Shown in pieces: positions 27,464 through 40,899 of a stretch of DNA of 63,075 nucleotides. The position numbers and the translations under genes are program-made. The notes below the pieces were generated by a model. The model saw only the letters and a program-made list of their open reading frames with translations. It was not told where the DNA came from and ran no database searches. The stretch is from NCBI RefSeq assembly GCF_013391405.1, contig NZ_JACBFD010000026.1, positions 1-63,075 of the forward strand, given 5' to 3'. The stretch comes from Staphylococcus sp. GSSP0090 (GTDB lineage: Bacteria; Bacillota; Bacilli; Staphylococcales; Staphylococcaceae). The first letter of the stretch is position 1. Each line of letters begins with the position of its first letter.

Positions 27464-28408
27464 CTATAATTCTATAGATTCACCGCTTCTTAATTTATCA
27501 GCCATTTCATTTAACTTTCTCAATCTATGATTCACACCTGATTTAGATATTTTCCCAGTTGACATCATTTCACCTAATTCTTTTAATGAAACTTCTTGAT
27601 GTTCTATTCTTAATTTTGCGATTTCACGCAATCTATCTGGCAGATTGTCTAAACCAATTTCTTTATCTATTAAATGTATACTTTCTACATGTTTCATTGC
27701 AGCACTAACGGTTTTATTTAAATTAGCTGTTTCACAATTGACTAATCTATTCACAGAATTTCTCATATCTCGAACGATGCGGACGTCTTCAAATTTTAAA
27801 AGTGCCTGATATCCACCTATTAAACTTAAAAAATCAGATATTTTTTCTGCTTCTTTTAAGTAAGCAATACTCCCTTTTTTACGTTCAAGATGCTTTGCAT
27901 TTAATTCATACGCATTCATTAATTGCGTAATACCTTCAGAATGATCTTCATATAACGAAAAAACTTCCAAATGATAGGACGATGTTTCTGGATTATTAAC
28001 AGAACCACCAGCTAGAAAGGCACCTCTCAAATAACTTCGGCGCATTTCATCGTCATGAATCATCGCTTCATCGATTTCATGAGTAAAGACACCATTTTTT
28101 AAAATACCTAATTCATCTAATATTTCTCTCGCTCTGGCTTTAATACGACAAATATAGATATTATTCTTTTTCAATTTCATTTTTTTTCGTACGAGTAGTT
28201 CTACTTCCACATTGAACACTTTTTTTATCAGTGAATAAATCCGTCTTGCCGTAGTTGCATTTTCGGTTTGCACGTTAATCACAAACTGCTGATTGGATAG
28301 ACTGAGTGCCCCATTCATTCGAATAAGTGCACTGAGCTCTGCTTTTGCATTTTCTTCATCTACTTCAATTCTAGTAAGTTCATTTTTCATATCTGATGCA
28401 AAGCTCAT
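27464..28408 (-). CDS. whiA: DNA-binding protein WhiA
   Basis: The 314-residue protein has an N-terminal LAGLIDADG-homing-endonuclease-like fold (with [16 protein letters not shown] near residues 130-145) and a C-terminal helix-turn-helix of the DUF199 type ([20 protein letters not shown], then [15 protein letters not shown]). WhiA affects cell division and chromosome segregation in Bacillus. It is the last gene of the conserved rapZ-yvcK-whiA cluster and starts 38 bases after the yvcK stop. Confidence 0.95.
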   Translation of the reverse strand: MSFASDMKNELTRIEVDEENAKAELSALIRMNGALSLSNQQFVINVQTENATTARRIYSLIKKVFNVEVELLVRKKMKLKKNNIYICRIKARAREILDELGILKNGVFTHEIDEAMIHDDEMRRSYLRGAFLAGGSVNNPETSSYHLEVFSLYEDHSEGITQLMNAYELNAKHLERKKGSIAYLKEAEKISDFLSLIGGYQALLKFEDVRIVRDMRNSVNRLVNCETANLNKTVSAAMKHVESIHLIDKEIGLDNLPDRLREIAKLRIEHQEVSLKELGEMMSTGKISKSGVNHRLRKLNEMADKLRSGESIEL

Positions 28409-28446
28409 GATTCAATCAGTCCCTTCTTAAACTTTATCGTCTCGCT

Positions 28447-29445
28447 TTATTCATTATTATCTTTATCTCGGTTAAACTCAATGGTTGCTGTTTCTCTCAT
28501 TGCGATTTCATAGATCATTTTTGATAATACCTCTGTATTATGTCTCACATAATTTTCATTAGATACTTCGACCAAGTCTGGGTGTGTAAACACTTTGATA
28601 TCTTGCGCTTCCATATCTGTCATGTTGCATTTTACTGGTTCGGCATTATCTTTTCTATAGCGTTCTAGCACATCACCGTGGAAAGTTTGTGTACTACAAA
28701 TTGCATAATTGATACACTTCTCTCCGATGTGATCATGAATTGCATTAACATGATCTACAGCAGAATAATGATTTGTTTCACCTGGCTGTGTCATCACATT
28801 TGAAACATACAATTTAGGTGCCTCGACTTTAAGTAATACGTCTGCAATACCTTTCACGCATAAATTTGAAATGACACTGGTGTATAATGAGCCTGGACCC
28901 ATAACAATTAAATCTGCCTCTTCAATCGCTTCGACAGCTTCTTCCATGGGCTTTACGTCTTCAGGTTCTAAAAAGACACGTTCAATTTTTTTGTTTTTCT
29001 TAGGTATCTTCGATTCACCGTATACGATTTCTCCATCTTCCATGACTGCATTTAAACGAACACTTGTATTTGTCGATGGAATCACACGACCCCTGATATT
29101 TAAAATTTTACTTAATTCTTTAACTGCATGTCCGAAATCATCTGTAATATTTGTCAACGCAGCAATCAATAAATTGCCAAGTGAGTGACCCTCAACTTGG
29201 TTTTCTTTAAAACGATATTGGAAAAGCTGTTCTATGGTTGACTCTGTTTCACTAAGTGCAGAAATTACATTTCTTATATCTCCCGGCGCAGGTATATCCA
29301 TTTCATTTCTTATTTTCCCAGTACTACCGCCATCATCGGCAACTGTGACAATCGTCGTAATATCTATTGGGTAATCTTTTAAACCTCGAGCTAAAACGGA
29401 TAAGCCTGTACCGCCACCTATTAGTACAAGTTTAATTCTTCTCAT
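28447..29445 (-). CDS. yvcK: YvcK/GlmR family protein (gluconeogenesis factor)
   Basis: The 332-residue protein starts [20 protein letters not shown], with the CofD-like glycine motif GGGTGLS, then [14 protein letters not shown] and NVMTQPGET. The family binds UDP-GlcNAc and, in Bacillus, directs carbon into cell-wall precursors by activating GlmS. The start overlaps the rapZ end by 14 bases, so the two are translationally coupled. Length is normal for the family. Confidence 0.94.
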   Translation of the reverse strand: MRRIKLVLIGGGTGLSVLARGLKDYPIDITTIVTVADDGGSTGKIRNEMDIPAPGDIRNVISALSETESTIEQLFQYRFKENQVEGHSLGNLLIAALTNITDDFGHAVKELSKILNIRGRVIPSTNTSVRLNAVMEDGEIVYGESKIPKKNKKIERVFLEPEDVKPMEEAVEAIEEADLIVMGPGSLYTSVISNLCVKGIADVLLKVEAPKLYVSNVMTQPGETNHYSAVDHVNAIHDHIGEKCINYAICSTQTFHGDVLERYRKDNAEPVKCNMTDMEAQDIKVFTHPDLVEVSNENYVRHNTEVLSKMIYEIAMRETATIEFNRDKDNNE

Positions 29446-30358
29446 CTTTATGTTTCACGCCACTTTCAACATGCGCATCTCTGTGATGCACATACACATT
29501 ATAATCAAAACTCTCGTTAAGTTCTGCTCCGATACGTTTGGCTAATGCGACAGAACGGTGTTGACCACCAGTACAACCGATTGCGATAACCAGCTGTGAT
29601 TTCCCTTCTTTTTTGTACCCTGGTACCATAAATTTCAGTAAATCAATTAATTTTTCATAAAATATATTGGTTTCTTTCCATTTCATCACATATTTATAAA
29701 CTGCTTCGTCTTCACCTGTGAGCGGTCTCAACTCATCAACATAGTGTGGATTCGGTAAAAATCTGACATCGAATACTAAGTCTGCATCCATTTGAATACC
29801 GTGCTTGAATCCAAAACTCGTTACATTTATATTAAAAGTTTGCACATTACTTTTATTGAAATAATCCCCAATGCGTTTACGTAATTCTTTGGGTTTCATT
29901 TGCGTTGTATCAATCGTATAGTTTGCTAAACTTTTAATTTCTGTTAGTAATTCGCGTTCTTCTTTTATTGATTCAATCAATGAGCGTTGACCATTGCCAT
30001 TTAATGGATGTGCACGTCGTGTTTCTTTATATCTTGATATTAAGCGCTCATTAGATGCTTCCAAGAACATCATATCTACAATCACATCAGCGTTACTTTT
30101 AATTAAATCCATTTCGTGAATTAATGATTTAAATAATTCTTTACCTCTTAAATCGATTGCAATTGCTACTTTTTGTAATGATGGATTACCTTGACCCATC
30201 AATTCCACAAATTTTGGTAAAAGTATCGGCGGTAAGTTATCTACACAGAAATAACCGATATCTTCTAGACTCTGAATGACTACAGATTTCCCCGCACCTG
30301 ATAAACCTGTAACGACCAATAACTCACTTTTTACTATTTCTTTTTCATCCGGTTGCAT
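29432..30358 (-). CDS. rapZ: RNase adapter / nucleotide-binding protein RapZ (YvcJ)
   Basis: The 308-residue protein has a Walker A motif GLSGAGKS at 18-25, and the C-terminal domain keeps the [10 protein letters not shown] loop near 260-270. In E. coli RapZ senses glucosamine-6-phosphate and guides a small RNA to RNase E. The Gram-positive homologue hydrolyses GTP, and its partner is less clear. It is the first gene of rapZ-yvcK-whiA, and a strong hairpin at 30619-30671 separates it from trxB. Confidence 0.94.
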   Translation of the reverse strand: MQPDEKEIVKSELLVVTGLSGAGKSVVIQSLEDIGYFCVDNLPPILLPKFVELMGQGNPSLQKVAIAIDLRGKELFKSLIHEMDLIKSNADVIVDMMFLEASNERLISRYKETRRAHPLNGNGQRSLIESIKEERELLTEIKSLANYTIDTTQMKPKELRKRIGDYFNKSNVQTFNINVTSFGFKHGIQMDADLVFDVRFLPNPHYVDELRPLTGEDEAVYKYVMKWKETNIFYEKLIDLLKFMVPGYKKEGKSQLVIAIGCTGGQHRSVALAKRIGAELNESFDYNVYVHHRDAHVESGVKHKDEKN

Positions 30359-30705
30359 CTTTTCACACCATCCGTCGATTTATTTAATCATAAAATATGA
30401 CTTCGTTGTTAACAGTTCCTATATGATTGTTATGTGATTCATTTCACTTCAAAATCGTCTAACAATCTTATGCTATCATATTTCATTTTACATGAAAAAG
30501 GTCTTAGGTAGTAGCATAATTACTTTAATTCAATAGTTAACGCTACTTTTGACTTCAATTATGCCACATAACCAAAATGACTCAATCGTAAACATGCCTA
30601 AATACTTGTCCTTATGTAAAAAGCTAGAGCATCATGCATTCAGTTGTTTCTGAGCATGATGTTCTAGCTTTAACTAAATTCTATTATACAAGAGTCACAT
30701 AATGA
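30359..30705. other. Intergenic region between rapZ and trxB
   Basis: This 347-base gap holds the hairpin at 30619-30671 on the trxB side and the rapZ promoter on the other side. No ORF or repeat is supported. Confidence 0.5.
30619..30671. terminator. Terminator after trxB
   Basis: AAAGCTAGAGCATCATGC pairs with GCATGATGTTCTAGCTTT (one G-T pair) around a 17-base loop. It is flanked by A-rich and T-rich sequence. It closes the acyltransferase-TPR-trxB transcript. Confidence 0.88.
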
Positions 30706-31674
<969 letters not shown>

Positions 31675-31715
31675 TCAATATGCGAAGTATATATGATTTC
31701 TTGCATTTTATAAAC

Positions 31716-33152
31716 TTATATGCTCACTAAATAATCTATCGTCTTATTTAACCGATAAGATGAAATTTCAAACCATTCTAATACTTGTTGTTTTGTCACT
31801 TTGCTTTCAGAATGTCTAAAATACATATAAACAAATGCCGCTACATAATCGTTCACATTTGCTAAATCTGCTTTTTCCGAAATAATTGATTCTGCTTGAT
31901 CAATCCATACAATAAATAAATCTTCATTATGTTTCAATACCTCAATATCGTAAAGCATTAACATACCTTTGTGAATAAAATCTAATTTATTTAATTTTAA
32001 ATCTTGAATTAAATACGTCAAATAGAGTTTCTCGTAATCATTCATAGATTCTAGTACGCCCCAAATTTCTTGGGTTAAGAGTACTTCACGACCCTTTAAT
32101 TGATTCAATAAAAAGATGCCATATAATCTATGATGACTATCATCATTCAATAATAACGGTAATACTTGTTGGTCGAAGTATGCTTTACTCTCTTCAATAA
32201 TCCAAGGTGCATACCCAACATCTACTTTAGATATGTCTTGTAATTTCTGCCAAAAGTGTTTACTTTCTTCAAGGTTGCCTAAATGATAGTGATTATAGCT
32301 GAGCGCATTATACATTTGAATAGACAGGAACTTCCCTTTTCTATAGAGCGGTTGCAGCATCTTCTGTGAAGCTTCGTACTGTTTTAAATAACAGAGCACG
32401 ATACCTAATTTAAATGACTCATCTTCATTCATCGGCATCACTTTGTTTAATATTTTTAAATAGCGTTGATATTTTTCACTGTCATTCGTGTTATATAGTA
32501 ACAAAGTATAATGACATAATGCATGTACATCTGTATTGTCCTCGTTTAATAAACGTTCAAACATTTCTTTCGCTGTCTCATATTCGTTTAAATATAAATA
32601 ACACATCGCTAATAAATTACGTACGACGCGGTGTTCTTGAATGTCAGCACTTTGATTTAAAATAAAATTTCGAGCCTCTGGTAAACGACCTTGCGAAAAT
32701 AAATATTGGAAAATGAGTTGAATCGCAAATAATTTACTTTCTGTCTCTATTTTTTCGGGTGTATGATATGAGACTTCAAACATTTCTTCAAGCTCTTCTT
32801 TATAATCCTCATCACCAGATATGATTACATAGTTAATACCAAATAAAAATGCTTTATTGGCTTCATTCATCGTTATATTTAACTGGCTTAATTGAAAATA
32901 ACTTTCTTCAACTTCTTCACCTTGTGCGATACTTTCGTAAAAAAGATGCTCAGCCTTGCTACCTATACCTAAACTAACAAAACACTCCGAATATTTTACT
33001 TTTGTTTCAAAATCCTGAGGTGACATTTCAAGCACTTTAGCATAGTAAGATGCCGCTTTCTTATATTCTTGTTGATGAAATTTTTGATTTCCTAATTTTT
33101 TATAAAATTGACTATCTAATTTCATTGGTATTACATTGTCTTTATGCGCCAT
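31716..33152 (-). CDS. Tetratricopeptide-repeat protein
   Basis: The 478-residue soluble protein starts with a TPR-like stretch (FYKKLGNQKFHQQEYKKAAS, then YYAKVLEMSPQDFETKVKYS, residues 16-56). Further helical repeats continue through the middle (for example NEYETAKEMFERLLNEDNTD near 195). There is no signal or membrane segment. TPRs mediate protein contacts; the partner is unknown. It sits between the acyltransferase gene (22 bases upstream) and trxB, an order shared with S. aureus. Confidence 0.85.
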   Translation of the reverse strand: MAHKDNVIPMKLDSQFYKKLGNQKFHQQEYKKAASYYAKVLEMSPQDFETKVKYSECFVSLGIGSKAEHLFYESIAQGEEVEESYFQLSQLNITMNEANKAFLFGINYVIISGDEDYKEELEEMFEVSYHTPEKIETESKLFAIQLIFQYLFSQGRLPEARNFILNQSADIQEHRVVRNLLAMCYLYLNEYETAKEMFERLLNEDNTDVHALCHYTLLLYNTNDSEKYQRYLKILNKVMPMNEDESFKLGIVLCYLKQYEASQKMLQPLYRKGKFLSIQMYNALSYNHYHLGNLEESKHFWQKLQDISKVDVGYAPWIIEESKAYFDQQVLPLLLNDDSHHRLYGIFLLNQLKGREVLLTQEIWGVLESMNDYEKLYLTYLIQDLKLNKLDFIHKGMLMLYDIEVLKHNEDLFIVWIDQAESIISEKADLANVNDYVAAFVYMYFRHSESKVTKQQVLEWFEISSYRLNKTIDYLVSI

Positions 33153-33174
33153 CCATCGTCACCTCCTAGTTTCT

Positions 33175-33651
33175 TTATATTATTATTTGTATGGGATTCC
33201 CATACGCTAATGCATGATCTGGAATATCCTTGGATACAATAGAACCAGCACCAATTTTAACATGATTGCCAATTGTAACGCCTGGTAAGATGGTCACATT
33301 TGCACCAATCAATGTATGATCCCCAATTTTTACTGGTCCAGTAGTAAACGCATCAACTAAAAATTCATGTGTCAAAATCGTTGTATTATAACCAATCACA
33401 CAATTTTTTCCAATCGAGATATATTCTGGATACAGTAAATCAGGCACAACTTTGAAAGCGAAAGCTGTATATGCGCCGATATCCATTTTCAATAATTTAC
33501 AGTATGCCCAACGCTTTAATTTCACATTAGGCAGATAACGACAAATTTCAATAATTAACGTTTGTTTAAACATTTTCAACCCTTTGACATAACGATACAT
33601 GTGCCATAAAGTATTGTTGCCTTGAACTTGTTGTTTCTTTAAATTACGCAT
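33175..33651 (-). CDS. Left-handed beta-helix acyltransferase
   Basis: In this 158-residue protein the C-terminal two thirds is a hexapeptide-repeat beta helix (ISIGKNCVIGYNTTILTHEF, then VKIGDHTLIGANVTILPGV and VKIGAGSIVSKDIPDHALAY), ending in the GNP motif usual for acetyltransferases of the NodL/CysE-like group. The N-terminal 50 residues are basic and helical and could touch the membrane. Acceptor and donor are not known. It lies nine bases after lgt and 22 before the TPR gene, so it belongs to the hprK-lgt transcript. Confidence 0.85.
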   Translation of the reverse strand: MRNLKKQQVQGNNTLWHMYRYVKGLKMFKQTLIIEICRYLPNVKLKRWAYCKLLKMDIGAYTAFAFKVVPDLLYPEYISIGKNCVIGYNTTILTHEFLVDAFTTGPVKIGDHTLIGANVTILPGVTIGNHVKIGAGSIVSKDIPDHALAYGNPIQIII

Positions 33652-33660
33652 AGCTTATCA

Positions 33661-34497
33661 TCACTTCACTTCTTTTCTTGACCATGATAATGGACCAACC
33701 TCTTTATAACGTGGCGCGTCGTATTTAACACGTCTCACAATCATAATCACAATACCTATAATGATTAAAATAATGGACATTAACTGTGCTACGCGTATAT
33801 CACCTGTAAGCATTAAGCTATCCGTACGCATGCCTTCTACAAAGAATCTGCCAATGGAATACCAAATTAAATAAAGGCTGAATGTATCGCCAATACGTAA
33901 ATGTTTTCTCAATAAGATTAAGATAACAAATCCTAACACATCCCATATAGATTCATAAAGGAATGTTGGTTGATAGTATTTCCCATTAATATACATATTA
34001 TTAATAATAAAGTCAGGAATATGTAAGTTTTCAAGGAAAGCCCTAGAAACTGTACCACCATGGGCCTCATGGTTCATAAAGTTCCCCCATCTCCCGATAC
34101 CTTGACCTAAAATCATACTTGGTGCAATCACGTCACCAATTTGAAATGGGTTGATATTTTTCTGTTTACAAATAATAATACCAGTTAAGAACCCACCAAT
34201 CAGACCGCCGTGTATTGCGATACCACCTTGCCAAATCATTGGAATTTCAATTGGATGTTGTACATAATACGGCCATTGGAATATAACAAAATATATTCTA
34301 GCAACAATAAAACCAAATATGGCGCTCCAAAATATGATATCAACCAGTGTATCTTGATGAAAACCTATACGTTTCACACTTGCTTGCGCAATAAAGTAAC
34401 CCAACAGTATGCCCATAGCAATAATAATGCCATACCAACGTACTGAAATCGGTCCTAATTCAAACGCAATCGGATCGATATAGCTTAACGTCATCAT
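33661..34497 (-). CDS. lgt: Prolipoprotein diacylglyceryl transferase
   Basis: The 278-residue integral membrane enzyme has about seven hydrophobic helices and the Lgt signature [14 protein letters not shown] near residues 137-150. It transfers diacylglycerol from phosphatidylglycerol to the lipobox cysteine of prolipoproteins, the first step of lipoprotein maturation; one likely client is encoded at 59905-60798. Its ATG overlaps the hprK stop by four bases, so they are coupled. Confidence 0.97.
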   Translation of the reverse strand: MMTLSYIDPIAFELGPISVRWYGIIIAMGILLGYFIAQASVKRIGFHQDTLVDIIFWSAIFGFIVARIYFVIFQWPYYVQHPIEIPMIWQGGIAIHGGLIGGFLTGIIICKQKNINPFQIGDVIAPSMILGQGIGRWGNFMNHEAHGGTVSRAFLENLHIPDFIINNMYINGKYYQPTFLYESIWDVLGFVILILLRKHLRIGDTFSLYLIWYSIGRFFVEGMRTDSLMLTGDIRVAQLMSIILIIIGIVIMIVRRVKYDAPRYKEVGPLSWSRKEVK

Positions 34498-35435
34498 TGA
34501 TTATTCTCCTCACTATTGCTACCATTACGCAAAATTTCAGCATTTAAACGGTCGTTAAATTCTTCTGCTGTGTTGATGCCCATTATATTCAGTCTATAGT
34601 TCATTGCAGCTACTTCAATAATCACTGCCACGTTACGACCCGGTCGTACTGGAATTGTTTTTTTCGTTATTTCTGTGTCTAAAATACGTAATGTTTCTTC
34701 ATTTAATCCTACACGGTCGTATAGTTTTTCTTTATGCCAATTTTCTAAATGAATATTTAAACGCAGTCGTTTTTCAGTCAAAATGGAACCTGCACCAAAT
34801 AAAGTCATCACATTAATAATGCCTAATCCTCTAATTTCTAACAAATGTTCGATTAATTTAGGTGCTCGACCGATCAATTCATCTTTACTAATTTCTCTGA
34901 TTTCAACATTATCATCAGCTACAAGTCTATGACCACGTTTGATTAATTCAAGGGCTGTTTCACTTTTCCCTATACCAGAATCACCTGTAATTAATACACC
35001 AACACCGTAGACGTCAACAAGTACACCATGTAGAGACGTCGTTCTAGCAAGTTCGTGTTCTAAAAAGGTAGTCAAACGACTCATCAATTGTGTTGTGGCA
35101 ATCGTGGAAGTGATCAATGGTGTTTCATGTTCTTTCGCAGCTTCTATAAGTTCTTCAGGTGGTTCTAGATCTCTTGTCACTATAATCGCTGGTGTTTCTG
35201 GACGACAAAGTTTTCTCATGCGGCCTTTCCGTTCTTCGTCAGGTAATAAATTATAGAAAGATAATTCAGTAGTACCTAATAATTGAATACGGTCAGAAGC
35301 ATAATGAGAGAAATAGCCTGCCATTTCTAATCCCGGTCTTGATATATCTGTATTTTTAATTTGTTTATTTAAGCCCGCTTCACCTGCAATTAAATCCAGT
35401 TCAAAGCGTTCAACTAAACTCTGTGTAGTTAACAT
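34494..35435 (-). CDS. hprK: HPr kinase/phosphorylase
   Basis: The 313-residue bifunctional enzyme has an N-terminal domain up to about 130 and a kinase domain with Walker [21 protein letters not shown] (near 153-172) and the HprK signature around [12 protein letters not shown]. It phosphorylates HPr at Ser46 when sugar is abundant, creating the CcpA co-repressor, and dephosphorylates it when sugar is scarce. It heads the hprK-lgt-acyltransferase-TPR-trxB series. Confidence 0.97.
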   Translation of the reverse strand: MLTTQSLVERFELDLIAGEAGLNKQIKNTDISRPGLEMAGYFSHYASDRIQLLGTTELSFYNLLPDEERKGRMRKLCRPETPAIIVTRDLEPPEELIEAAKEHETPLITSTIATTQLMSRLTTFLEHELARTTSLHGVLVDVYGVGVLITGDSGIGKSETALELIKRGHRLVADDNVEIREISKDELIGRAPKLIEHLLEIRGLGIINVMTLFGAGSILTEKRLRLNIHLENWHKEKLYDRVGLNEETLRILDTEITKKTIPVRPGRNVAVIIEVAAMNYRLNIMGINTAEEFNDRLNAEILRNGSNSEENNQ

Positions 35436-35654
35436 GCGTTCACCTCTATCATTCTTTCTTCTGCATTTGTACTATGTTCATATCATATCAAAAAGAAGTG
35501 ATAATCTATATTAAAAAGTACAAATGCTATATATTTTAATCAATGCCTTATAACAATTATATACGATATGACTTGTTAAAAGCTGATTCATTTTAAAATT
35601 ACCTACAAACTTAATAATTCATGTGTGCGTTAAGTTAACAAAGGTTAACAATCA

Positions 35655-35701
35655 CAAAAAAGCTCTTGCTACCCACGCATTCTACATGGTGTTGCAAGAG
35701 C
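35655..35701 (-). terminator. Terminator after uvrA
   Basis: On the reverse strand GCTCTTGC and GCAAGAGC form an 8-bp stem with a 24-base loop, followed by TTTTTTGTG. It lies 42 bases past the uvrA stop. Confidence 0.8.
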
Positions 35702-35742
35702 ATCCTTATGTTTTTTCAAAAATAGAGATGATACCACTGTTA

Positions 35743-38586
35743 TTATCTTACAGTATCTCTTTCTAAAACTGGTTTTAAATATTTACCAGTATAGCTTGCT
35801 TCTACTTCTGTAATTGCTTCAGGTGTACCTGTTGCAACGACAGTACCGCCACCATCGCCACCTTCTGGGCCTAAATCAATAATGTGGTCTGCCATTTTAA
35901 TAACATCTAAATTATGTTCAATAATTACTACTGTGTCACCGTTCTCAACTAACTTGTTTAAAACTTTGAGCAGTCTACTGATGTCATCAACATGTAAGCC
36001 TGTTGTTGGTTCGTCTAGTATATAAATAGAGCGACCTGTTGAACGTTTGTGTAATTCTGATGCCAATTTCACACGTTGTGCTTCACCACCAGATAATGTT
36101 GTCGCCGGTTGACCTAATGTTACATAACCTAAACCAACATCTACGAGTGTTTTTAATTTACGATGTATTTTCGGAACATTTTCGAAAAATGCCGTCGCTT
36201 CTTCAGCTGTCATCGCAAGTATGTCTGCGATATTTTTCCCTTTATACGTGACTTCAAGTGTTTCACGGTTATATCTTGTGCCACCACACACTTCACATGG
36301 TACATAGACATCTGGTAAAAAGTGCATTTCAATTTTAATGATCCCATCGCCTTTACAAGCTTCACAGCGACCACCTTTGACATTAAAACTAAAACGACCT
36401 TTTGTATAACCTCTGACTTTAGATTCATTTGTTTGTGCAAATATATCTCTAATATTATCAAAGACACCTGTGTAAGTAGCTGGATTGGATCTTGGCGTAC
36501 GACCAATAGGTGATTGGTCGATATCTATAATTCGATCTAATTGATCTATGCCAGTAATTTCGTCAGATTCACCTGGTTTCACTTTAGATTTATTAATTTG
36601 TTTCGCTAAAGATTTATAAAGCACTTCATTAACTAATGTACTTTTACCAGATCCTGATACACCAGTAACAACAGTCATCGTAGATAATGGGAAATCAACA
36701 TCAATGCCTTTTAAGTTGTTGCTGCGTGCACCTTTGACACTGATTTTGCGATCAGTGATTTCTCTTCTTGCTTCGGGCACTTCAATGCGTTTTTTACCGC
36801 TTAAATATTGCCCAGTTAAAGAGTGTTTATTACTCATAACTTGTTTCGGTGTACCACTTGCAACAATTTCACCACCATGTTCACCAGCACCAGGACCAAC
36901 ATCAACTAAATAGTCTGCTGCACGCATAGTGTCATCATCGTGTTCGACAACAATCAATGTATTACCCAAATCGCGCATTTCTTTTAAAGTGCTGATTAAT
37001 CTATCATTATCTCTTTGATGTAGACCGATTGACGGTTCATCTAATACGTATAAGACACCAGATAATCTCGAACCAATTTGTGTTGCTAGACGGATTCGTT
37101 GTGCTTCACCACCAGATAAAGATCCAGATGCACGATTTAAAGTTAAGTATTCTAGTCCTACGTTATATAAGAATTCTAATCTAGAGTTAATTTCTTTCAA
37201 TATTTGATTCGCAATTTTTCGGTCTTGTTCTGATAGCTCAATGTGATTATAGGCATCTAGTGCATCTTTAATTGAGCGTTCCACGACGTCACCAATATTT
37301 TTTCCATCGACATAAACGGATAATGCTTCACGACTTAGACGTTTACCATGACATGTCTCACAAGGTAACTCAGTCATATACTTACTCATCATTTCTCTTA
37401 CTAATTCGGAAGGAGAATCATGGTATCGTCTACTGATGTTATTTATAACGCCTTCAAACGCCATCGTACGTTTACGAGATTGACCGTTACGTTGCGTAAA
37501 TGTAAACTCTATTTCTTTGCCATTAGACCCGTATAGAATAATATCTTTTTGTCTGTCTGTTAATTTTTTAAATGGTTTATCCATGTTAATTTTATATACT
37601 TCGCAAACGCGTTTTAAAATCGTTGGATAAAAATCTGAACTAGAGGATTCCCAAGCAACGATTGCGCCTTCATTTAATGTCTTACTCATATCTGGAACGA
37701 CTAACTCTAAGTCCACCATTAATTTTTGACCTAATCCATCACAAGTTGGACATGCACCAAACGGACTATTAAAACTAAACATACGCGGTTCTAATTCACC
37801 AATGGAAAAACCACAAATTGGACAAGCATGATTTTCTGAAAACTTCAATTCTTCGCCATCAATAATGTCAACAATGAGTGTGCCCTCTGACAATTGTAAC
37901 GCCGTCTCAATAGAATCAGCTAAACGTGTTTCAATACCCTCTTTCACAACAAGACGGTCGACAACGACTTCAATCGTATGATTTTTATTTTTATCTAAAG
38001 CTGGCACTTCATTGACGTCTGATATTTCCCCATCGACACGTACACGTACGTAACCTTTTTTTGAAATATCGTCTATCAGTTTTTCTTGAGCGCCCTTTCT
38101 ATGAGAAACCACTGGTGCTAAGATTTGAATTTTAGAACGTGCTTCTAATTTCATCACTTGGTCAACCATTTGTTGTACTGTTTGTGATTCTATTTCAATA
38201 CCATGATTAGGACAAAATGGTTTACCGATACGTGCATATAGCAAACGGATATAATCATAAATTTCTGTTACTGTTGCTACAGTGGATCTTGGATTTTTAC
38301 TGGTTGTTTTTTGATCAATTGAAATTGCCGGTGATAAGCCTTCAATCGTATCAACATCAGGTTTATCCATTTGCCCTAAAAATTGTCGTGCATAGGCACT
38401 GAGAGATTCAACATATCTACGTTGGCCTTCTGCATATATTGTATCGAAAGCAAGTGATGACTTCCCTGAACCGGAAAGTCCTGTCATTACGATTAATTTA
38501 TCCTTTGGTATTTCAATATCTACGTTTTTTAAATTGTGGGCACGCGCCCCTTTAACTACAATGGATGGTTGCTTCATTTGTGTCAC
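35743..38586 (-). CDS. uvrA: Excinuclease ABC subunit A
   Basis: The 947-residue ATPase carries two ABC modules (Walker [10 protein letters not shown] near 35 and GVSGSGKST near 640, and two LSGGEAQR signatures) and zinc-binding CxxC pairs ([28 protein letters not shown] with CEVCGG). It detects bulky DNA lesions and loads UvrB. Its ATG overlaps the uvrB stop by four bases, so uvrB-uvrA are coupled and share the LexA-controlled promoter upstream. Confidence 0.98.
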   Translation of the reverse strand: MTQMKQPSIVVKGARAHNLKNVDIEIPKDKLIVMTGLSGSGKSSLAFDTIYAEGQRRYVESLSAYARQFLGQMDKPDVDTIEGLSPAISIDQKTTSKNPRSTVATVTEIYDYIRLLYARIGKPFCPNHGIEIESQTVQQMVDQVMKLEARSKIQILAPVVSHRKGAQEKLIDDISKKGYVRVRVDGEISDVNEVPALDKNKNHTIEVVVDRLVVKEGIETRLADSIETALQLSEGTLIVDIIDGEELKFSENHACPICGFSIGELEPRMFSFNSPFGACPTCDGLGQKLMVDLELVVPDMSKTLNEGAIVAWESSSSDFYPTILKRVCEVYKINMDKPFKKLTDRQKDIILYGSNGKEIEFTFTQRNGQSRKRTMAFEGVINNISRRYHDSPSELVREMMSKYMTELPCETCHGKRLSREALSVYVDGKNIGDVVERSIKDALDAYNHIELSEQDRKIANQILKEINSRLEFLYNVGLEYLTLNRASGSLSGGEAQRIRLATQIGSRLSGVLYVLDEPSIGLHQRDNDRLISTLKEMRDLGNTLIVVEHDDDTMRAADYLVDVGPGAGEHGGEIVASGTPKQVMSNKHSLTGQYLSGKKRIEVPEARREITDRKISVKGARSNNLKGIDVDFPLSTMTVVTGVSGSGKSTLVNEVLYKSLAKQINKSKVKPGESDEITGIDQLDRIIDIDQSPIGRTPRSNPATYTGVFDNIRDIFAQTNESKVRGYTKGRFSFNVKGGRCEACKGDGIIKIEMHFLPDVYVPCEVCGGTRYNRETLEVTYKGKNIADILAMTAEEATAFFENVPKIHRKLKTLVDVGLGYVTLGQPATTLSGGEAQRVKLASELHKRSTGRSIYILDEPTTGLHVDDISRLLKVLNKLVENGDTVVIIEHNLDVIKMADHIIDLGPEGGDGGGTVVATGTPEAITEVEASYTGKYLKPVLERDTVR

Positions 38587-40565
38587 CCTTCTGCTTTTAA
38601 TTCAAATAGCATATCTCTAAGCTCTGTGGCTTTTTCGAAATCTAAATCTTTTGCGGCTTGCTTCATTTCTTTTTCTATATTTGCAATTGTTTTTTCGCGT
38701 TCTTTCTTCGTCATTTTCTTCGGTACTTCTGTTTGTTGTTGCTCATTTGTTTCATCGTTTTCAACAGTAGCACTAATGACATCATGTATTTTTTTATTAA
38801 TTGTTGTAGGCGTAATATTATATTTTTCATTGTATGCTTCTTGGATTGTACGACGACGTTCAGTCTCATCTAAGGCATAACGCATTGAGTCTGTGATTTT
38901 ATCACCGTACATGATCACTTCACCACGACTATTACGCGCAGCACGACCAATGGTTTGAACAAGGGATCTTTGAGAACGTAAAAATCCTTCTTTGTCAGCA
39001 TCTAAAATCACAACAAGAGATACTTCTGGTATATCAATACCCTCTCTTAACAAGTTAATTCCAACAATGACATCATACGTACCCATTCTTAAATCTCTAA
39101 TGATTTCTATACGCTCTAGAGTTTTAATTTCAGAGTGTAAGTAATTGACTTTGATGCCCGCTTCTTTTAAATACGTCGTTAAATCTTCACTCATTTTCTT
39201 AGTTAACGTTGTAACAAGGACACGCTCGTTGCGATCAATTCGATCTTGAATCTCACCAAGTAAATCATCAATTTGATTTTCTGTAGGACGAACCTCAATC
39301 TTAGGATCTAACAAACCAGTTGGACGGATAATTTGTTGTACCATTTCATCTGTATGTTCAAGTTCAAATGGCCCTGGTGTGGCAGATACATAAACCAATT
39401 GTTTGGTTTTTTCTTCGAATTCTTCAAATTTTAAAGGTCTATTGTCCAGCGCACTTGGTAAACGGAATCCATGATCAACAAGTACTTGTTTACGTGCACG
39501 GTCACCGTTATACATACCTCTAATCTGAGGCAAAGTTACGTGCGACTCATCAATCATGACTAACCAGTCATCTCCGAAATAATCGAGTAATGTATAGGGT
39601 GTTGACCCCATAGGACGCAAAGTCAAATGAACGGAATAATTTTCTATACCCGAACAGAACCCCATTTCTCTCATCATTTCTAAATCATAGTTAGTACGTT
39701 GTTCTAAACGTTGTGCTTCTAGCAATTTATTCTCAGCATTTAACTCGGCTAAACGTTCTTCTAATTCGTTTTCAATTCTTTGAATCGCTGATTTCATTTT
39801 TTCTTCACGTGTTACGAAGTGAGAGGCTGGGAATATTGCAAAATGATCACGTTCTCTTAATACTTCGCCCGTTAAATAATTCACTTCACGAATGCGGTCA
39901 ATCTCGTCGCCAAAGAATTCTACACGGATACACATTTCTTCTCTTGACGCAGGGAAAATCTCAACAACATCGCCCCTAACTCTAAAAGTACCGCGTCTAA
40001 AATCTATATCGTTTCTTGTATATTGAACGTCCACTAATTTTTTAAGTAATTCACTTCTATCCATTTCCATACCAGCACGTATACTAACGACTAAATCACG
40101 GTATTCTTCTGGATTACCCAAACCATAAATACAGCTGACACTCGCAATAACAATTACGTCATCTCTCTCAAATAACGCACTAGTTGCCGAATGTCGTAAT
40201 TGATCAATCTCATCATTGATTGAAGCATCTTTTTCTATAAAAGTGTCAGTAGAAGGCACATATGCCTCTGGTTGATAGTAGTCATAGTAACTTACAAAGT
40301 ATTCCACTCTATTTTCAGGAAAGAACTCTTTAAACTCACTATATAATTGACCAGCTAGTGTTTTATTATGCGCAATAATCAATGTTGGCTTGCCAACTTG
40401 TTTAATGACATTACTCATCGTAAATGTCTTACCAGTACCTGTAGCACCTAATAGTGTCTGATGTCTTTTCCCTTCATTAACACCATTTACAATTTTTTGA
40501 ATTGCCTCTGGCTGATCCCCTTGAGGTTCAAATTCAGAATGCAGTTTGAACGGATAATGTTCCAT
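38583..40565 (-). CDS. uvrB: Excinuclease ABC subunit B
   Basis: The 660-residue helicase-like protein has Walker A GATGTGKT at 40-47, the beta-hairpin region [15 protein letters not shown] near 90-110, helicase motif VIDESH-like [11 protein letters not shown], and a C-terminal UVR domain ([20 protein letters not shown]) that contacts UvrC. It verifies damage and opens the DNA for incision. It is first in the uvrB-uvrA unit, whose promoter carries an SOS box at 40727-40740. Confidence 0.98.
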   Translation of the reverse strand: MEHYPFKLHSEFEPQGDQPEAIQKIVNGVNEGKRHQTLLGATGTGKTFTMSNVIKQVGKPTLIIAHNKTLAGQLYSEFKEFFPENRVEYFVSYYDYYQPEAYVPSTDTFIEKDASINDEIDQLRHSATSALFERDDVIVIASVSCIYGLGNPEEYRDLVVSIRAGMEMDRSELLKKLVDVQYTRNDIDFRRGTFRVRGDVVEIFPASREEMCIRVEFFGDEIDRIREVNYLTGEVLRERDHFAIFPASHFVTREEKMKSAIQRIENELEERLAELNAENKLLEAQRLEQRTNYDLEMMREMGFCSGIENYSVHLTLRPMGSTPYTLLDYFGDDWLVMIDESHVTLPQIRGMYNGDRARKQVLVDHGFRLPSALDNRPLKFEEFEEKTKQLVYVSATPGPFELEHTDEMVQQIIRPTGLLDPKIEVRPTENQIDDLLGEIQDRIDRNERVLVTTLTKKMSEDLTTYLKEAGIKVNYLHSEIKTLERIEIIRDLRMGTYDVIVGINLLREGIDIPEVSLVVILDADKEGFLRSQRSLVQTIGRAARNSRGEVIMYGDKITDSMRYALDETERRRTIQEAYNEKYNITPTTINKKIHDVISATVENDETNEQQQTEVPKKMTKKEREKTIANIEKEMKQAAKDLDFEKATELRDMLFELKAEG

Positions 40566-40726
40566 GGCGACACATGCCTCCTAATTAAAGTCTATATCTC
40601 TTTTTCGAACCTATTACAATATGGTATATCTTGAATATTTCAGTTATCGAATCGTCACACATCATTTATTCAGATCAATGGTTCTTTACTCGTTATATAT
40701 ATTAACAGATTTATGAACCCAAAGAC

Positions 40727-40740
40727 AAACATTTGTTCGT
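40727..40740 (-). promoter_or_regulatory. LexA/SOS box at the uvrB promoter
   Basis: On the reverse strand the site reads CGAACAAATGTTTG, one base off the Gram-positive LexA consensus CGAACNNNNGTTCG. The likely -35 TTGTCT overlaps its end, and TAATAT lies about 18 bases further on, so LexA would block the promoter until DNA damage. Confidence 0.85.
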
Positions 40741-40765
40741 AGTTCCAACAATACTTTTTAATAAA

Positions 40766-40797
40766 GAAAAAACAAACATAGTTTGTAACCATGTTTG
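40766..40797 (-). terminator. Terminator after csbA
   Basis: On the reverse strand CAAACAT-GGTTACAAACT-ATGTTTG, a 7-bp perfect stem, is followed by TTTTTTC. It stops the HD-csbA transcript before uvrB. Confidence 0.75.
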
Positions 40798-40899
40798 CAT
40801 CTACTTGATTTTTATCATAAAAACTTCTACGTTTTTGAAGTTATATTATTATAAATCTCTTATTTAATTATAGCAATTAAGTTGCTCAATACCTATTAC

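Larger units (their letters stand above)
40566..40899. other. uvrB promoter region and csbA terminator
   Basis: This 334-base gap contains the LexA box and uvrB promoter (40697-40740) and the terminator of the HD-csbA transcript (40773-40797). No gene is seen. Confidence 0.6.
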